From contig CAJNOQ010002545.1 of the NCBI GenBank assembly GCA_905250885.1, positions 1 to 23,817 on the forward strand: a stretch of DNA of 23,817 nucleotides, read 5' to 3'. The notes beneath the pieces are model-generated. The model did no database searches, was not told where the DNA came from, and was given only the letters and a program-made list of their open reading frames with translations. This stretch comes from Didymodactylos carnosus. Lineage: Eukaryota; Rotifera; Eurotatoria; Philodinida; Philodinidae. This document shows positions 15,026 to 23,817 of this stretch, piece by piece. Made by a program: the position numbers and the translations under genes. Positions within the stretch are counted from its first letter, which is position 1. Every line of letters starts with the position of its first letter.

Positions 15026-15161
15026 TAGACAATTATTATGTTGTCTTCTACATCCAGAAGATCAACTATGATAAAAAGATTTGATGTGACTATTAGTGAA
15101 ATATTTTCATTAAGGACATACCTGATCTGTTCCGCCGTCACAGAATCTTGTAATAACAAAA

Positions 15162-15167
15162 AATAAA
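15162..15167 (+). promoter_or_regulatory. polyadenylation signal of the CCCH gene
   Basis: AATAAA lies about 140 bases after the stop at 15025, in a suitable AT-rich context. Confidence 0.4.
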
Positions 15168-15252
15168 CTAAACGGCTTTTTCTCAATTAATTAGTTTATC
15201 TTTCATCCTCTTTAACTATGTACGTTGTTTGTTTTAACTTTTGTATTAAACA

Positions 15253-15639
15253 TTATTTTCTTCTATCATCAAGTCTTTCCAATATGCGTTTTTCTTTGTT
15301 AAAAACTATTTGGTTATTTTTTTTGACCTGAACTTGGTGTTTTGCTTTTTCTTCTGAATATACGTACGGCGTTTCTTCAGAAATAAGGTATGATTTATTG
15401 AAAATCAATGGATGTATGAATCTGTCTAGTCTAGTATAGACTTCTAGATGGCGAAATGAGAAAATATATCGAAAATCAGTTATAAAATTGTAAACTTTTG
15501 AACAAAGTGGGTTCTCGGTTAAAAAGGATAAAGCGGTTAAAAGACTAATTAGCAATACAAGAAAGGTTTCTTTCCAATCAATCGTTATTCTAAATTTGAT
15601 TATTTGAGAATGCATCGGAACACACCTCACCCTAATCAA
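15253..15639 (-). CDS. doubtful 128-codon ORF with one hydrophobic segment
   Basis: The frame runs from an ATG at 15639 to TAA on the minus strand. It encodes a hydrophobic stretch at about residues 25-41 (ETFLVLLISLLTALSFL) and a charged C-terminus. I recognise no domain. An acceptor-like TTTTTTGATTAG sits just inside the start, so it could instead be a last exon. It lies between the convergent CCCH and PP6-subunit genes, where UTR sequence is expected. Length alone does not make it real in this composition. Confidence 0.2.
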   Translation of the reverse strand: MIRVRCVPMHSQIIKFRITIDWKETFLVLLISLLTALSFLTENPLCSKVYNFITDFRYIFSFRHLEVYTRLDRFIHPLIFNKSYLISEETPYVYSEEKAKHQVQVKKNNQIVFNKEKRILERLDDRRK

Positions 15640-16319
15640 AAAAGTTTATTTCGTCAAATGTGATTGAAGAATCTGACTATTCATATTTAAAAAACCAAGA
15701 AACAGATACTCGATTCCTATGACGAGGTATTTTTGTTTACACTGAAAACATCATAACTATTTCATTTACACTTTCTGGTGGAATTTACGTCCCAACACAT
15801 TCTAAAATAGTAGCAGTTTACACCATATACGATTAAATTTTCCGTAATGGTTGCTTGATCCTCTGACATTTATTTTTGGGATCAGGAAAGAAAGGTAGAT
15901 GATTATACACTGACAATACAGCAACAAAAAAAAACCAACAACATCTGCAAACATTTAATGCGAGCGCTATGCGAATGATATAGATACAAGGAAAGCAAAA
16001 AATTGATATTTTTCTTATTTATCTTCAATACAAAACAACGATTATCTTTGATTAGTAAAGAAAAAAAGAATGCATGAAGATATAGAGAGGGATAATGCAT
16101 AATTACAGATATAATTTTGTGGAGACAAGATAACAAAGTATACGTAGATTAGTTGAAGTGATATGAAATAAATTAGTAAAAAAAAAAAATGACTGACAAC
16201 AATATAGTTTCAATAAAAGTTAGATAAAAATAACCGTGATACTTGCTTCATTTTACGGAAAACGATCGAGTGATTCGTGTTTAATTTGACAAAAAAAAAA
16301 AAAATGACATGAATCAAAT
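15640..16319. other. non-coding stretch downstream of the PP6-subunit gene
   Basis: This is the likely 3' UTR and downstream region of the minus-strand SAPS gene. It has A runs and a 77-codon minus-strand frame (15903-16136) without recognisable features. No compelling poly(A) signal was found close to the stop; a minus-strand AATAAA near 15869 is about 450 bases away. Confidence 0.5.
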
Positions 16320-19300
16320 CTATTTTTCAGAAGTGAATTTTTCAACAGATGATGATGGTGAAGTTGATTTTTTCAAAAAACCACGTGATACTAGGAAATT
16401 AAAATTATCTTCTAATGAATTGTCGTCTTCTACAGGTAATGATTGTTTTATTTCAAGATCCATTGGTTCCTGTTGTTGTTGTTGTGAGGGGGGTGGTGGC
16501 GGTAATAATAAAGTTGTTTTACAATTTTCTACTGTTTCTGTATCTTGGAGCATTCTGTTACGATCTGGGGTACTGCTTGAAACAGGCTCCATTGGACTAA
16601 TGGGCGTTTGATCATCTTCATTGGTACTGTTATTATGTTTATTAATATTGTCAAAATTAGCCCAATTTGGCGTACTTGTTGATGATAAACCATTTATTAA
16701 ATTAAGTTCAGGTGTAGACATATTACTGAATACTTCTTTCATATTATTTCCTCGCGATGGATTTTCAGTTGGTGTTGATAAAAAATATTTATCATCCTCA
16801 TCATCAGATATTGTTAATGTTTTCCTCGTTGATGTTGTTGTTGGAATTTGATGATTATTTTTATTTTTATTTTTATGTTTACGTTGTTTTTTCTGTTGTG
16901 TTATTAAATTTTTATTACCACTATTATTTTCATCGGAAGAAGACGAAGAGGAACTTGAATTTGATTGAGTTTGTTTTTCATTATCATCACTATTATCTGA
17001 ATGTTGAATTATCATCGAACGATCGGTAAATGATATAGGACGTTCTTTCCAAATGTCATCATTCGCACTGGTACCCTTCAATAAAAAGACAAAAAATATA
17101 TATTAGATTAAATATTAGGATCAACATTTAGTTTTTCACAAAAATTTCAGTCACTTACTTTAAAATTAACGTTTTTTTTTTTTAAAATATACGTCCAGGG
17201 ATTTCGGTGATGTAATAACGTTATCTTTATTTTACTACTACATATCTTTTACATATTTTACTGATGTTGTCATGCTAGTAAAATCTACGATATGCTTGTC
17301 GAATGAAAGCCTTTTATACAAACAACTAATCAACCAGGTTATTTTGTAAACAGTCAGTCTTATGTTTTATACACTATCATGAATGGCCTTACATTAGTTT
17401 TTCATTTACAAGCCACGGAAGACAAGTTTGTTTGTTTCTAAATTGGATCAATGTCCTGAAATATGAAATGATATAAAATCTTTATCAATTAAACCAACAG
17501 TATAATAAATTAGTCCAGTTGTTAATACATTAAGCATAAATAAAAATAAATGCCATTACCATTGATACTAATGAGCAGTCAAATCATTGCTCTATAAGTC
17601 ATTTTGATAACAGAAATGCGCTTATGAGCTCATGTAATTTATTATACAGTGGACAAAAACAAAACACACACGTATAGAATTACATTAAAACAATATTACA
17701 AAAAAAAAAAATAGTAATAATAATTTTATCAGTTACGTAAACAAAACAAAAAAAAATGGCATAAATATATATTTTGATTTGCATACGCAATGGAATTATG
17801 AAGAAAAAAAAAAAAGCAAAATAAGAAATAAATAATATAAAACGGCAGTAGCAGCAACAACAGTGCTTTCCGTTTTCTAAGTATAGTCTAATGTGTACAT
17901 GCTCTTCTTCTATGGATTAAAATATCGAGAGTTGTTTTTTGTACGTTTATATATAATTTTCAAAAACTCATATTTATTATGGAGGCGAATTGTCATGGCT
18001 CTAAGTTCTTATGTATATTTTGAAATAAAAAAAACTTACAAAATGGAACGTGAGACATAGCTAAATATACTACTGTAGAATAAGTAGAAAATTTTATAAA
18101 TTCAGATGTCATTTTGATTGTGCACTATGTCCACGAATCATAAAAAGTATTATTTAACTTTCTCACAGTGTATGGCTAACTAAAAAAGCATGTTTGATTT
18201 AATAATCACCTACCTCATCATTAATTGTATTTATATTAAATGGTCCCAAATCGTTTGCTCTTAATGAGCATAATTGTTCAAAACTAAGTTCGGCCGATGA
18301 TTTTTGTATATTTAAATTTTGTCGATGATTTTCTAATAGATCAGGTAAAATTGGTTTATTATTTTGAGATGATAAATCATTTTTAGATTTTGTACTATCA
18401 TCAGATTGATCCCATAATGATTGTTCATTAAACGATGTGGTTGGAAATTGTGCAACGAACGTTGTTTTTTTCATTTGATCAACTTTACGTTCATTTGCTA
18501 TTGAATCAGATTGATTATTTGGAATATCATCATCTTCAATTTCAAAACGTTCTACTTCATCATCATCATCATCTTCATCTAAATAACTGGGACCACTTGA
18601 TCCAAAACAACGATTATTATAGTTATGACGTCTTGATAGACTATTTGTTTCATCTGAACCAAATAAACCACTGGTACTATTATTCATATTTGAACGATTA
18701 TCTGGATTACTTGATGACCATTTTTTTTCATCTAAATTTAATCGTTCAACAGTTGTTTGCCATTTTGATTCAAGCATATTATCTTCTATTTGTTCATCGT
18801 CTTCTTTTTTATCATTATCGATCTTTCTCAAATATAATTGATAATTATCAAAGAATGATGCATGATCACGTAGACAACGCAAAATTGTTGAAATATGACC
18901 GGAATTAGGTGAACAAAAATTAGTACAAATTGATGATGACGATGTTTGTTGTCCACTAGCGAGTTTTAATGATGATAAATAAATCATCTCATATTGATCA
19001 AGTAAACGTTCAAATAAATTTGAATCGTTCATTAATGATTGAAATAAAGTATAGATTCCTCGATTTTTAAGATGGAATGTAGAAGAGGAATTATTATTAT
19101 CGGATATGGTTAAAACATTGTATGATACATTTGGTTGATCGTCTGAAGAAGAAAAAAAATGAAAATAGAGATAAATCGTCAACTTAATAATTTTCAGGTA
19201 GTATAGTTAATGAACAAGCCTCGGATACACTTCTGAATTTTTCAATTCTCTTTTAACTCGATCTTTACTATGAATGCCGACCTGTTATTGATATTTCTAT

Positions 19301-22300
19301 ATCTGATGTTGTTGAATGACGTTTATGTTGAGGTGATGATGAACTGGCTGGAGAAAACGATTCGTTTACTGTTGATTTATCAATTGTTGAATTTTGATCA
19401 TGTTGTGATGGCAATGGTGTTCGTGTCCATATTTTGCTTGGATTATTCATGGAATATATAACATCATGAAATAGTAATCGAATAATAGAATAAACTTGAG
19501 TATGTAAAAAATTGTTATAAGTATAATGAAAAAAGAGATCGCAAAGAATCTTTGGTAACTGACAATCATTAAATATTTTGTAAATATAGTCACCGGCATA
19601 ATCATTTGAAATTGTATATAACAACTTAGAAAAAAATTTGATCAAATTCAAACGTAATGAGCCTAATAAGAAAAGAAAATACGCAGTTAATCTTCTTGTT
19701 AACAAATGGAGTACTGTCTAAAATAAGTTTTATTTTTACATCTCAAGAATCATAACGTTTTTGTGGTCAAATTTCTTACTAAATACTGATCACTCAGTAA
19801 GTTTAAGTCTTTTTGAGTGAATCGTTCTCGAGATAGAAGTATTTTATTTCTTTTCAATAAAATGATAATTATCCTTGATTCAAAGAGTATGAACACTATT
19901 TGATTTTCCAAAATATAGGAATGGTTGTCCTCTATCAAGGATATAGATTTAAGATATTAACTCTTAATGTTTATTGAATTACAACGATTTTATGCTCAAC
20001 GGTCACTTTTGATATTTAACTTTTGATTAACTTTTGATAGTTTACAATTTCGTCTAGAAATATTATTTTACTTCAAACATTTCAAATAAATAATTTTCTT
20101 ATTAGATTATTAGACTATTTATCCAGAGTTTGGAGGTTAATTACGTCATGAATATATCGTTCTGTCCAACATATCTTCTGCGAAAGAAAGTTGGTGAAAG
20201 ATTGTCAGAAAGTTTTGATACGTCGAATTACGCCCTTACACCTGAAGACACTTTTATTATAGCTTCAACTGGAAGGACTACTACACTGAAATACAAAATT
20301 TTTCTTTTATTTCAGTCAAACGTTAAGTTATTTATTGTCTTACATTAGAAAAAAAAGATTTGTTGGGCTGTTGATCCATTCTTTTTATAAACCTATCACA
20401 TCGATGTCCCTTGGAAGGGATCGGTGGGTGTATTTGTACAAGGCGAAACAGAGTAGAAATTGAATGAAAGATTATTATCATTTTATTGAAAAGAAATAAA
20501 TACTTCTATCTCAAGAACGATTCAATCACACAGACTTGAACTTACTGGGTGATCAGTATTTAGTAAGAAATTTGACCACAAAAAAGTTATCATGATTCTT
20601 GAGATCTAGAAATAAAATTCATTTTGACCAAGAGTGTAATAAAATCCAGAGCTTACCCAACGGTTGAGTGAGAAACTGACAACTGAGTGGTTGATTTTTC
20701 TGACTTTCTAGCTGTTTTATTAACGATGGACAAGGTACATTTAATAAATTAATTAGCGGTGGTAAACGAGTTGATAGTACACTCAAAAACGTGATATAGG
20801 CACGCACTAATGGATCGTTTTGAAGTGCTGATGGTGAAGATGGTTGTTGTTGTTGCTGCTGCTGCGATGAAATCAAATTCGTCTGGCTCGTCCTTGTTGT
20901 CTGTTTACTGGAAGTTAACGTATCATCTTCATCGTTAATCTAAAGAGAGAAACGTTTATAAACAATAATAATTCAAAAAAGGCATGACATTTTGAACATA
21001 CTTGCATCCGATTGTTATTATCGCTGTTTTTTTCATTAAATACATCATCTTCTTCATCCTCTTCGCCATTGGTTCCTTTTGTTATTTGATCGTCATTTGT
21101 TGTTGTTGACGTTTGAAATGGTTGTGTATTATTTAGTGTTGCTGATGTATTTGTATTGATGGGACTTGTTGAATTATTCAATGATATACATACTGGTGCT
21201 GGCATATGTCTGGATAGCAATTCCAAAGTTGTGGCAAAAAAGTCACATGCATTTATTAATAAACTAGGTTTTTTATTTTGGTATTCAACCATGGTATCAA
21301 ATATACGTTCTAAATTTGTTTTGGATATAATTCGTTGACTAAGTACAATAGGAAGAAGTTTTGTTAATGAGGATGGCGTTGATGGGTGTGAACGTGATTG
21401 ACTATCATTATGTTCATCAGGATAAGACGAATTAGGTAGACGAGGTGACCTATCATTTGACTGAAGTCCTAAAATGACAGCAGAATATATTTGTATAAGA
21501 AATTTTCGATTACGATAAAGACATCAAAAGATCTATCGAGTGACTACCTTCATTTTGCATCATCATCATCATCATCCCGTTCTCACTCATTAAAATATTC
21601 GGATTGTTGTTATTGGTAACAATGCCATCATCAAAAGTTGTTTGATCAATTCCAAATCGAATAAAATCGCTTAATAAATTAACAGCATTTACATGTACAG
21701 ACGATGAATTTGATTGTAAAAACTGTTCTATTATCGAATCGATCATATTTATTTGCTCATACCATTGAATAGCATCTGAACGATATTCACCACTATCCGA
21801 TATTAAACGATAAAGAATATCCATAATTGATGTTGTATCCAAATGCTTTAAAATATCATCTTTAAATGTTTCTTTTGATTTTAGATATTCTAGTATTTCT
21901 TGTGGACGTCGAATTATTAATGTAATCATTATTCGTGAAAAATAACTAGCTAATATTGGATTCAATAACGGTTCATTATTTTCTTGTTTCGTCTCATTTA
22001 ATGTTAAAAATGTATATAAAGTATCTAAATTTGTTTGTTCTAATAATGTATCTTGTATACGTTGAAAATCACCCGATAATAATTCACTGACAACATGAGA
22101 ATAACGAAAACGTTTACGTTCATTAATTTCTTCCGATGGTAAATGAATAATATATTGTAATAATTCATTCATAACAGTCGATTGTGTTAAATAATCGATT
22201 AAACGTTTATTTTGTGACAAACATTCTTGAATTAAATCATTTTCATCTAATAAATCTTGTAATTTTAAATTTTCAAAATCATCCAATAATTTATCGATTG

Positions 22301-22331
22301 AAGATGTGACAATATGACATTCCCAAAACAT
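16320..22331 (-). CDS. SAPS-domain regulatory subunit of protein phosphatase 6 (PPP6R-like), 6 exons, 1199 aa
   Basis: SAPS proteins bind the PP6 catalytic subunit and direct it to substrates in the cytoplasm. Minus-strand exons: 22331-21548, 21468-21002, 20939-20657, 19662-19282, 19142-18214, 17075-16320; all junctions are GT-AG and in frame. The start MFWE and early segments DLLDENDLIQEC, LLNPILASYFS and LDTTSIMDILYRL match the SAPS N-terminus of human PPP6R proteins (MFW, LMDEEDVLQEC, PLNPLLASFFS, GTSAIMDLLLRL). RLNLIKFFSKLL and YNNFLHTQV (561-568) match RLNVIRLISSLL and WNNFLHTQV. IWKERPISFT near 956 matches IWEEKHIAFT in the acidic tail. The helical domain is interrupted by low-complexity inserts rich in S, T, N and Q (about 255-310, 340-420, 428-436) and the tail is S/D-rich, so the protein is longer than the human ones (roughly 800-970 aa). 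Intron 3 (994 nt) holds a TIR element and intron 5 is 1138 nt. Reading through the exon 5 donor adds VGDY and a stop. Confidence 0.93.
17076..18213 (-). other. long intron 5 of the PP6-subunit gene
   Basis: This intron is 1138 nt, against 62-139 nt for three of the other four introns of the gene. It is AT-rich with several A runs near 17700-17815. I saw no coding frame, no terminal inverted repeats and no RNA gene in it. It may contain a decayed insertion, or the alternative 3' end of a shorter transcript that stops at 18202-18204. Confidence 0.7.
19720..19882 (+). repeat. left terminal inverted repeat
   Basis: Pairs with 20463-20625. The outer boundary is set where similarity to the other arm fades, with ends near AAAATAAGTTTTATTT here and AAAATGAATTTTATTT in the opposite copy. 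The exact ends could shift by several bases. Confidence 0.8.
20463..20625 (-). repeat. right terminal inverted repeat
   Basis: Reverse complement of the left arm. It ends only about 30 bases from the exon 3 donor at 20656, so the insertion came close to disrupting splicing. Confidence 0.8.
20843..20864 (-). repeat. CAG/CAA run encoding seven glutamines
   Basis: Mixed CAG and CAA codons in exon 3 of the PP6-subunit gene encode a glutamine run. A second run of five sits in exon 6 near 16470-16486. The mixed codons tend to limit slippage. Confidence 0.85.
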
Positions 22332-23418
22332 GATTGTAGAAAAGTTTTCAAAAAAAAAATGATGAAAATTGCAGAAATGCTAAATAAATAAATTGATAAA
22401 ATCAACTAGCGTTCTTTAAAATCTATTGAATGGTTAATGCAACGAATGAACATAATTATTCAATAAAAATAAGCAACCTATTTTTGTCATATCTGAATAA
22501 ATGGAGAGAAAATATCGTATTGAGAGATAGAGAAAGAATCCTTCGTAATACTGACTGTCATTTAATTAGCATGAGTTTGTTTTTTGGGGAACAAAACTGT
22601 CGCAGTACAACAAGTTTATCTTTCATAATATTTTCTTCTGCACGTCTTGTCTTTTAGTGACAAAGATTTGACATGTACTCGTTTTTCTATACACACTAAT
22701 ATAAAATGAAATGTTTCACTGAAAAATTATTAAGGTTACTAAAGGCAACAAGTAGTTCTAGCACAATAAGAATTTGATATTCATAACGTTTAAAGGAAAA
22801 GGGAGGACTTCTTTCAGTAATTACATCATCTTTTCTACTTCTAAATCAAAAAATGTCTATCAGAAGTGTATTTTTCTTCACCTTCTAGCGTTCTATTTAT
22901 TTTAATTATTTATGCTTATTATAAACCTCAAACTACCTGACAAAATAATTCATACGTTTAGGCGAATCATCTCTCAACGCAATATTTGTACTTTTCTCTT
23001 TTACACTGGTTCGTAGGACTTCCACAACATGTGTCCACTATAATCTTAATGAAGATTTCTTACAAGATATTTTCAATATTCTAAATCTTTTCAAGCAAAA
23101 AGAAAAATGTGTAGAAAAAAATTACACAAACATACGGATGCTGAAGAAAATAAGAAAAAAAAAAACACTGTGAATTTAATTTCTTCGTTCTTCCATATAC
23201 GTGAACATAACAAACCAAAGTTGACATTAGTAATATGTGTATCAATCCACTTACGTTTGATTTCAACTTTATTGGTTTGCGTGGATACATTCGTCATAAA
23301 AACGAACAAAATATAAGGGAAAGAAAGATCAAACTTATCAGTAATACTTTGACTTAATAATCTACTGCCATCACACGCATTTATAAGACAAAAATTAGTT
23401 ATCGTAAAACCTATTTGA
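22332..23418. other. intergenic region between divergent genes
   Basis: Holds the promoters of the PP6-subunit gene (minus) and the secreted-protein gene (plus). An acceptor-like TTTATTTAG on the minus strand lies about 48 bases before the PP6-subunit ATG. Frames at 22430-22657 plus and 23091-23495 minus show no domain; the second overlaps the signal-peptide exon on the other strand. No recognisable promoter element was identified. Confidence 0.5.
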
Positions 23419-23817
23419 ATGATGAAATTGTTATTTTCATTTTGTCTATTACTTTTAATTACTGTTTCATATATCAATGGTAAAATATTAAACAAATACA
23501 GTTTGGTAAGATAAAAACAAATAACTCTAATTGTTTCTCCAGAGGAAAGGCTAATGATCTGTTTTCTATTATTTTCTCAGAATAGCTAGTTTAATTCTTT
23601 GCACTTTCTTTCTGTTATAATAGAATGACAATGGACTACTTTATCTACGTCGTGGTTTGTTATTGCACAAAAGAGTCAGTGTTATACATTTTCATGAGCG
23701 ATTTTTTAATTGTGTTCGTTAGTTTTGTTTTGTAGGCAGGTTCAGATAGTTTAAACATAATGCGTGATCAATGTACGAAGAACCCTTATGCCGAAGAATG
23801 CTCACGAATCAAAACGC
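23419..23817 (+). CDS. small secreted protein, 5' part (runs off the window)
   Basis: Exon 1 (23419-23479) starts with two adjacent ATGs and encodes MMKLLFSFCLLLLITVSYIN, a clear secretion signal. A GTAAAA donor follows in phase 1. Exon 2 begins at 23740 after TTTTGTAGGCAG and continues open to the window end as GSDSLNIMRDQC, then TKNPYAEECSRIKT. The alternative acceptor four bases earlier (TTTTGTAG, ending 23735) gives an immediate stop, which supports the 23740 choice. Two cysteines in the first 25 mature residues suggest a disulfide-bonded peptide. The rest of the protein is outside the window, so the family cannot be named. Confidence 0.6.

Larger units (their letters stand above)
19720..20625. 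mobile_element. non-autonomous DNA transposon with about 160-bp TIRs, in intron 3 of the PP6-subunit gene
   Basis: The ends at about 19720-19882 and 20463-20625 are reverse complements over about 160 bases. By eye nine in ten positions agree, with one 3-nt and one 1-nt gap. Shared blocks include TGTGGTCAAATTTCTTACT and GAGATAGAAGTAT. The internal 580 bases hold only short frames (longest 72 codons, 20130-20348), so no transposase is encoded. The element fills nearly all of a 994-nt intron of the SAPS gene, which would be about 90 nt without it. Long TIRs and lack of coding capacity suggest a MITE or a deletion derivative. The superfamily and target-site duplication are not resolved. Confidence 0.85.

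Noticed and set aside
16309-17029. Several plus-strand frames opposite the last exon of the PP6-subunit gene
   Set aside because: Antisense shadows of a low-complexity coding exon; no domain and no splice context.
18435-18908. 157-codon plus-strand frame rich in H, L and Y
   Set aside because: It is the antisense shadow of exon 5 of the PP6-subunit gene; its composition mirrors the D/S/N-rich sequence on the other strand.
20130-20348. 72-codon frame inside the TIR element as a possible transposase
   Set aside because: Too short, without a DDE/DDD or DNA-binding motif; treated as chance.
23091-23495. 134-codon minus-strand frame
   Set aside because: It overlaps the better supported signal-peptide exon on the plus strand, ends in a phenylalanine-rich run from an A/T tract and shows no domain.

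Overview
The window looks like nuclear DNA of a small, AT-rich invertebrate. Every convincing gene is split by GT-AG introns, most of them 53-110 nt, and the two best-recognised proteins (a class I PI3-kinase and a PP6 regulatory subunit) are eukaryotic. Short introns, AT-rich codons, glutamine and asparagine runs, and many fold-back repeats fit a bdelloid rotifer (Adineta or Rotaria type). That taxon is an inference and was not tested by a search. All gene models were spliced by hand; reading-frame continuity and protein similarity recalled from known families were the controls.

Layout. 1-2666: AT-rich, no supported gene. 2667-7410 (+): complete 22-exon class IA-like PI3-kinase catalytic subunit, 1067 aa. 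7411-8918: non-coding. 8919-8976 (+): possible orphan signal-peptide exon. 8993-10171 (-): two-exon membrane-anchored SAM methyltransferase with an EGF-like cysteine cluster. 10172-12977: non-coding with several fold-back repeats. 12996-15025 (+): eight-exon CCCH zinc-finger protein with tentative resemblance to the nucleoporin NUP42. 15026-16319: mostly non-coding, one doubtful ORF on the minus strand. 16320-22331 (-): complete six-exon SAPS-domain protein, 1199 aa, a regulatory subunit of protein phosphatase 6. One of its introns (19663-20656) carries an approximately 0.9 kb element with about 160-bp terminal inverted repeats. 22332-23418: non-coding. 23419-end (+): first two exons of a small secreted protein, cut by the window edge.

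The genes do not form an obvious pathway. They are unrelated neighbours: lipid signalling, probable Golgi or secretory methylation, mRNA export or RNA binding, phosphatase scaffolding and secretion. The least conventional items are the type II membrane methyltransferase, the long-TIR element in the phosphatase-subunit intron, and the run of fold-backs between 10.6 and 11.9 kb. I saw no CRISPR array, no rRNA, no tRNA and no clear gene cluster of a new system.
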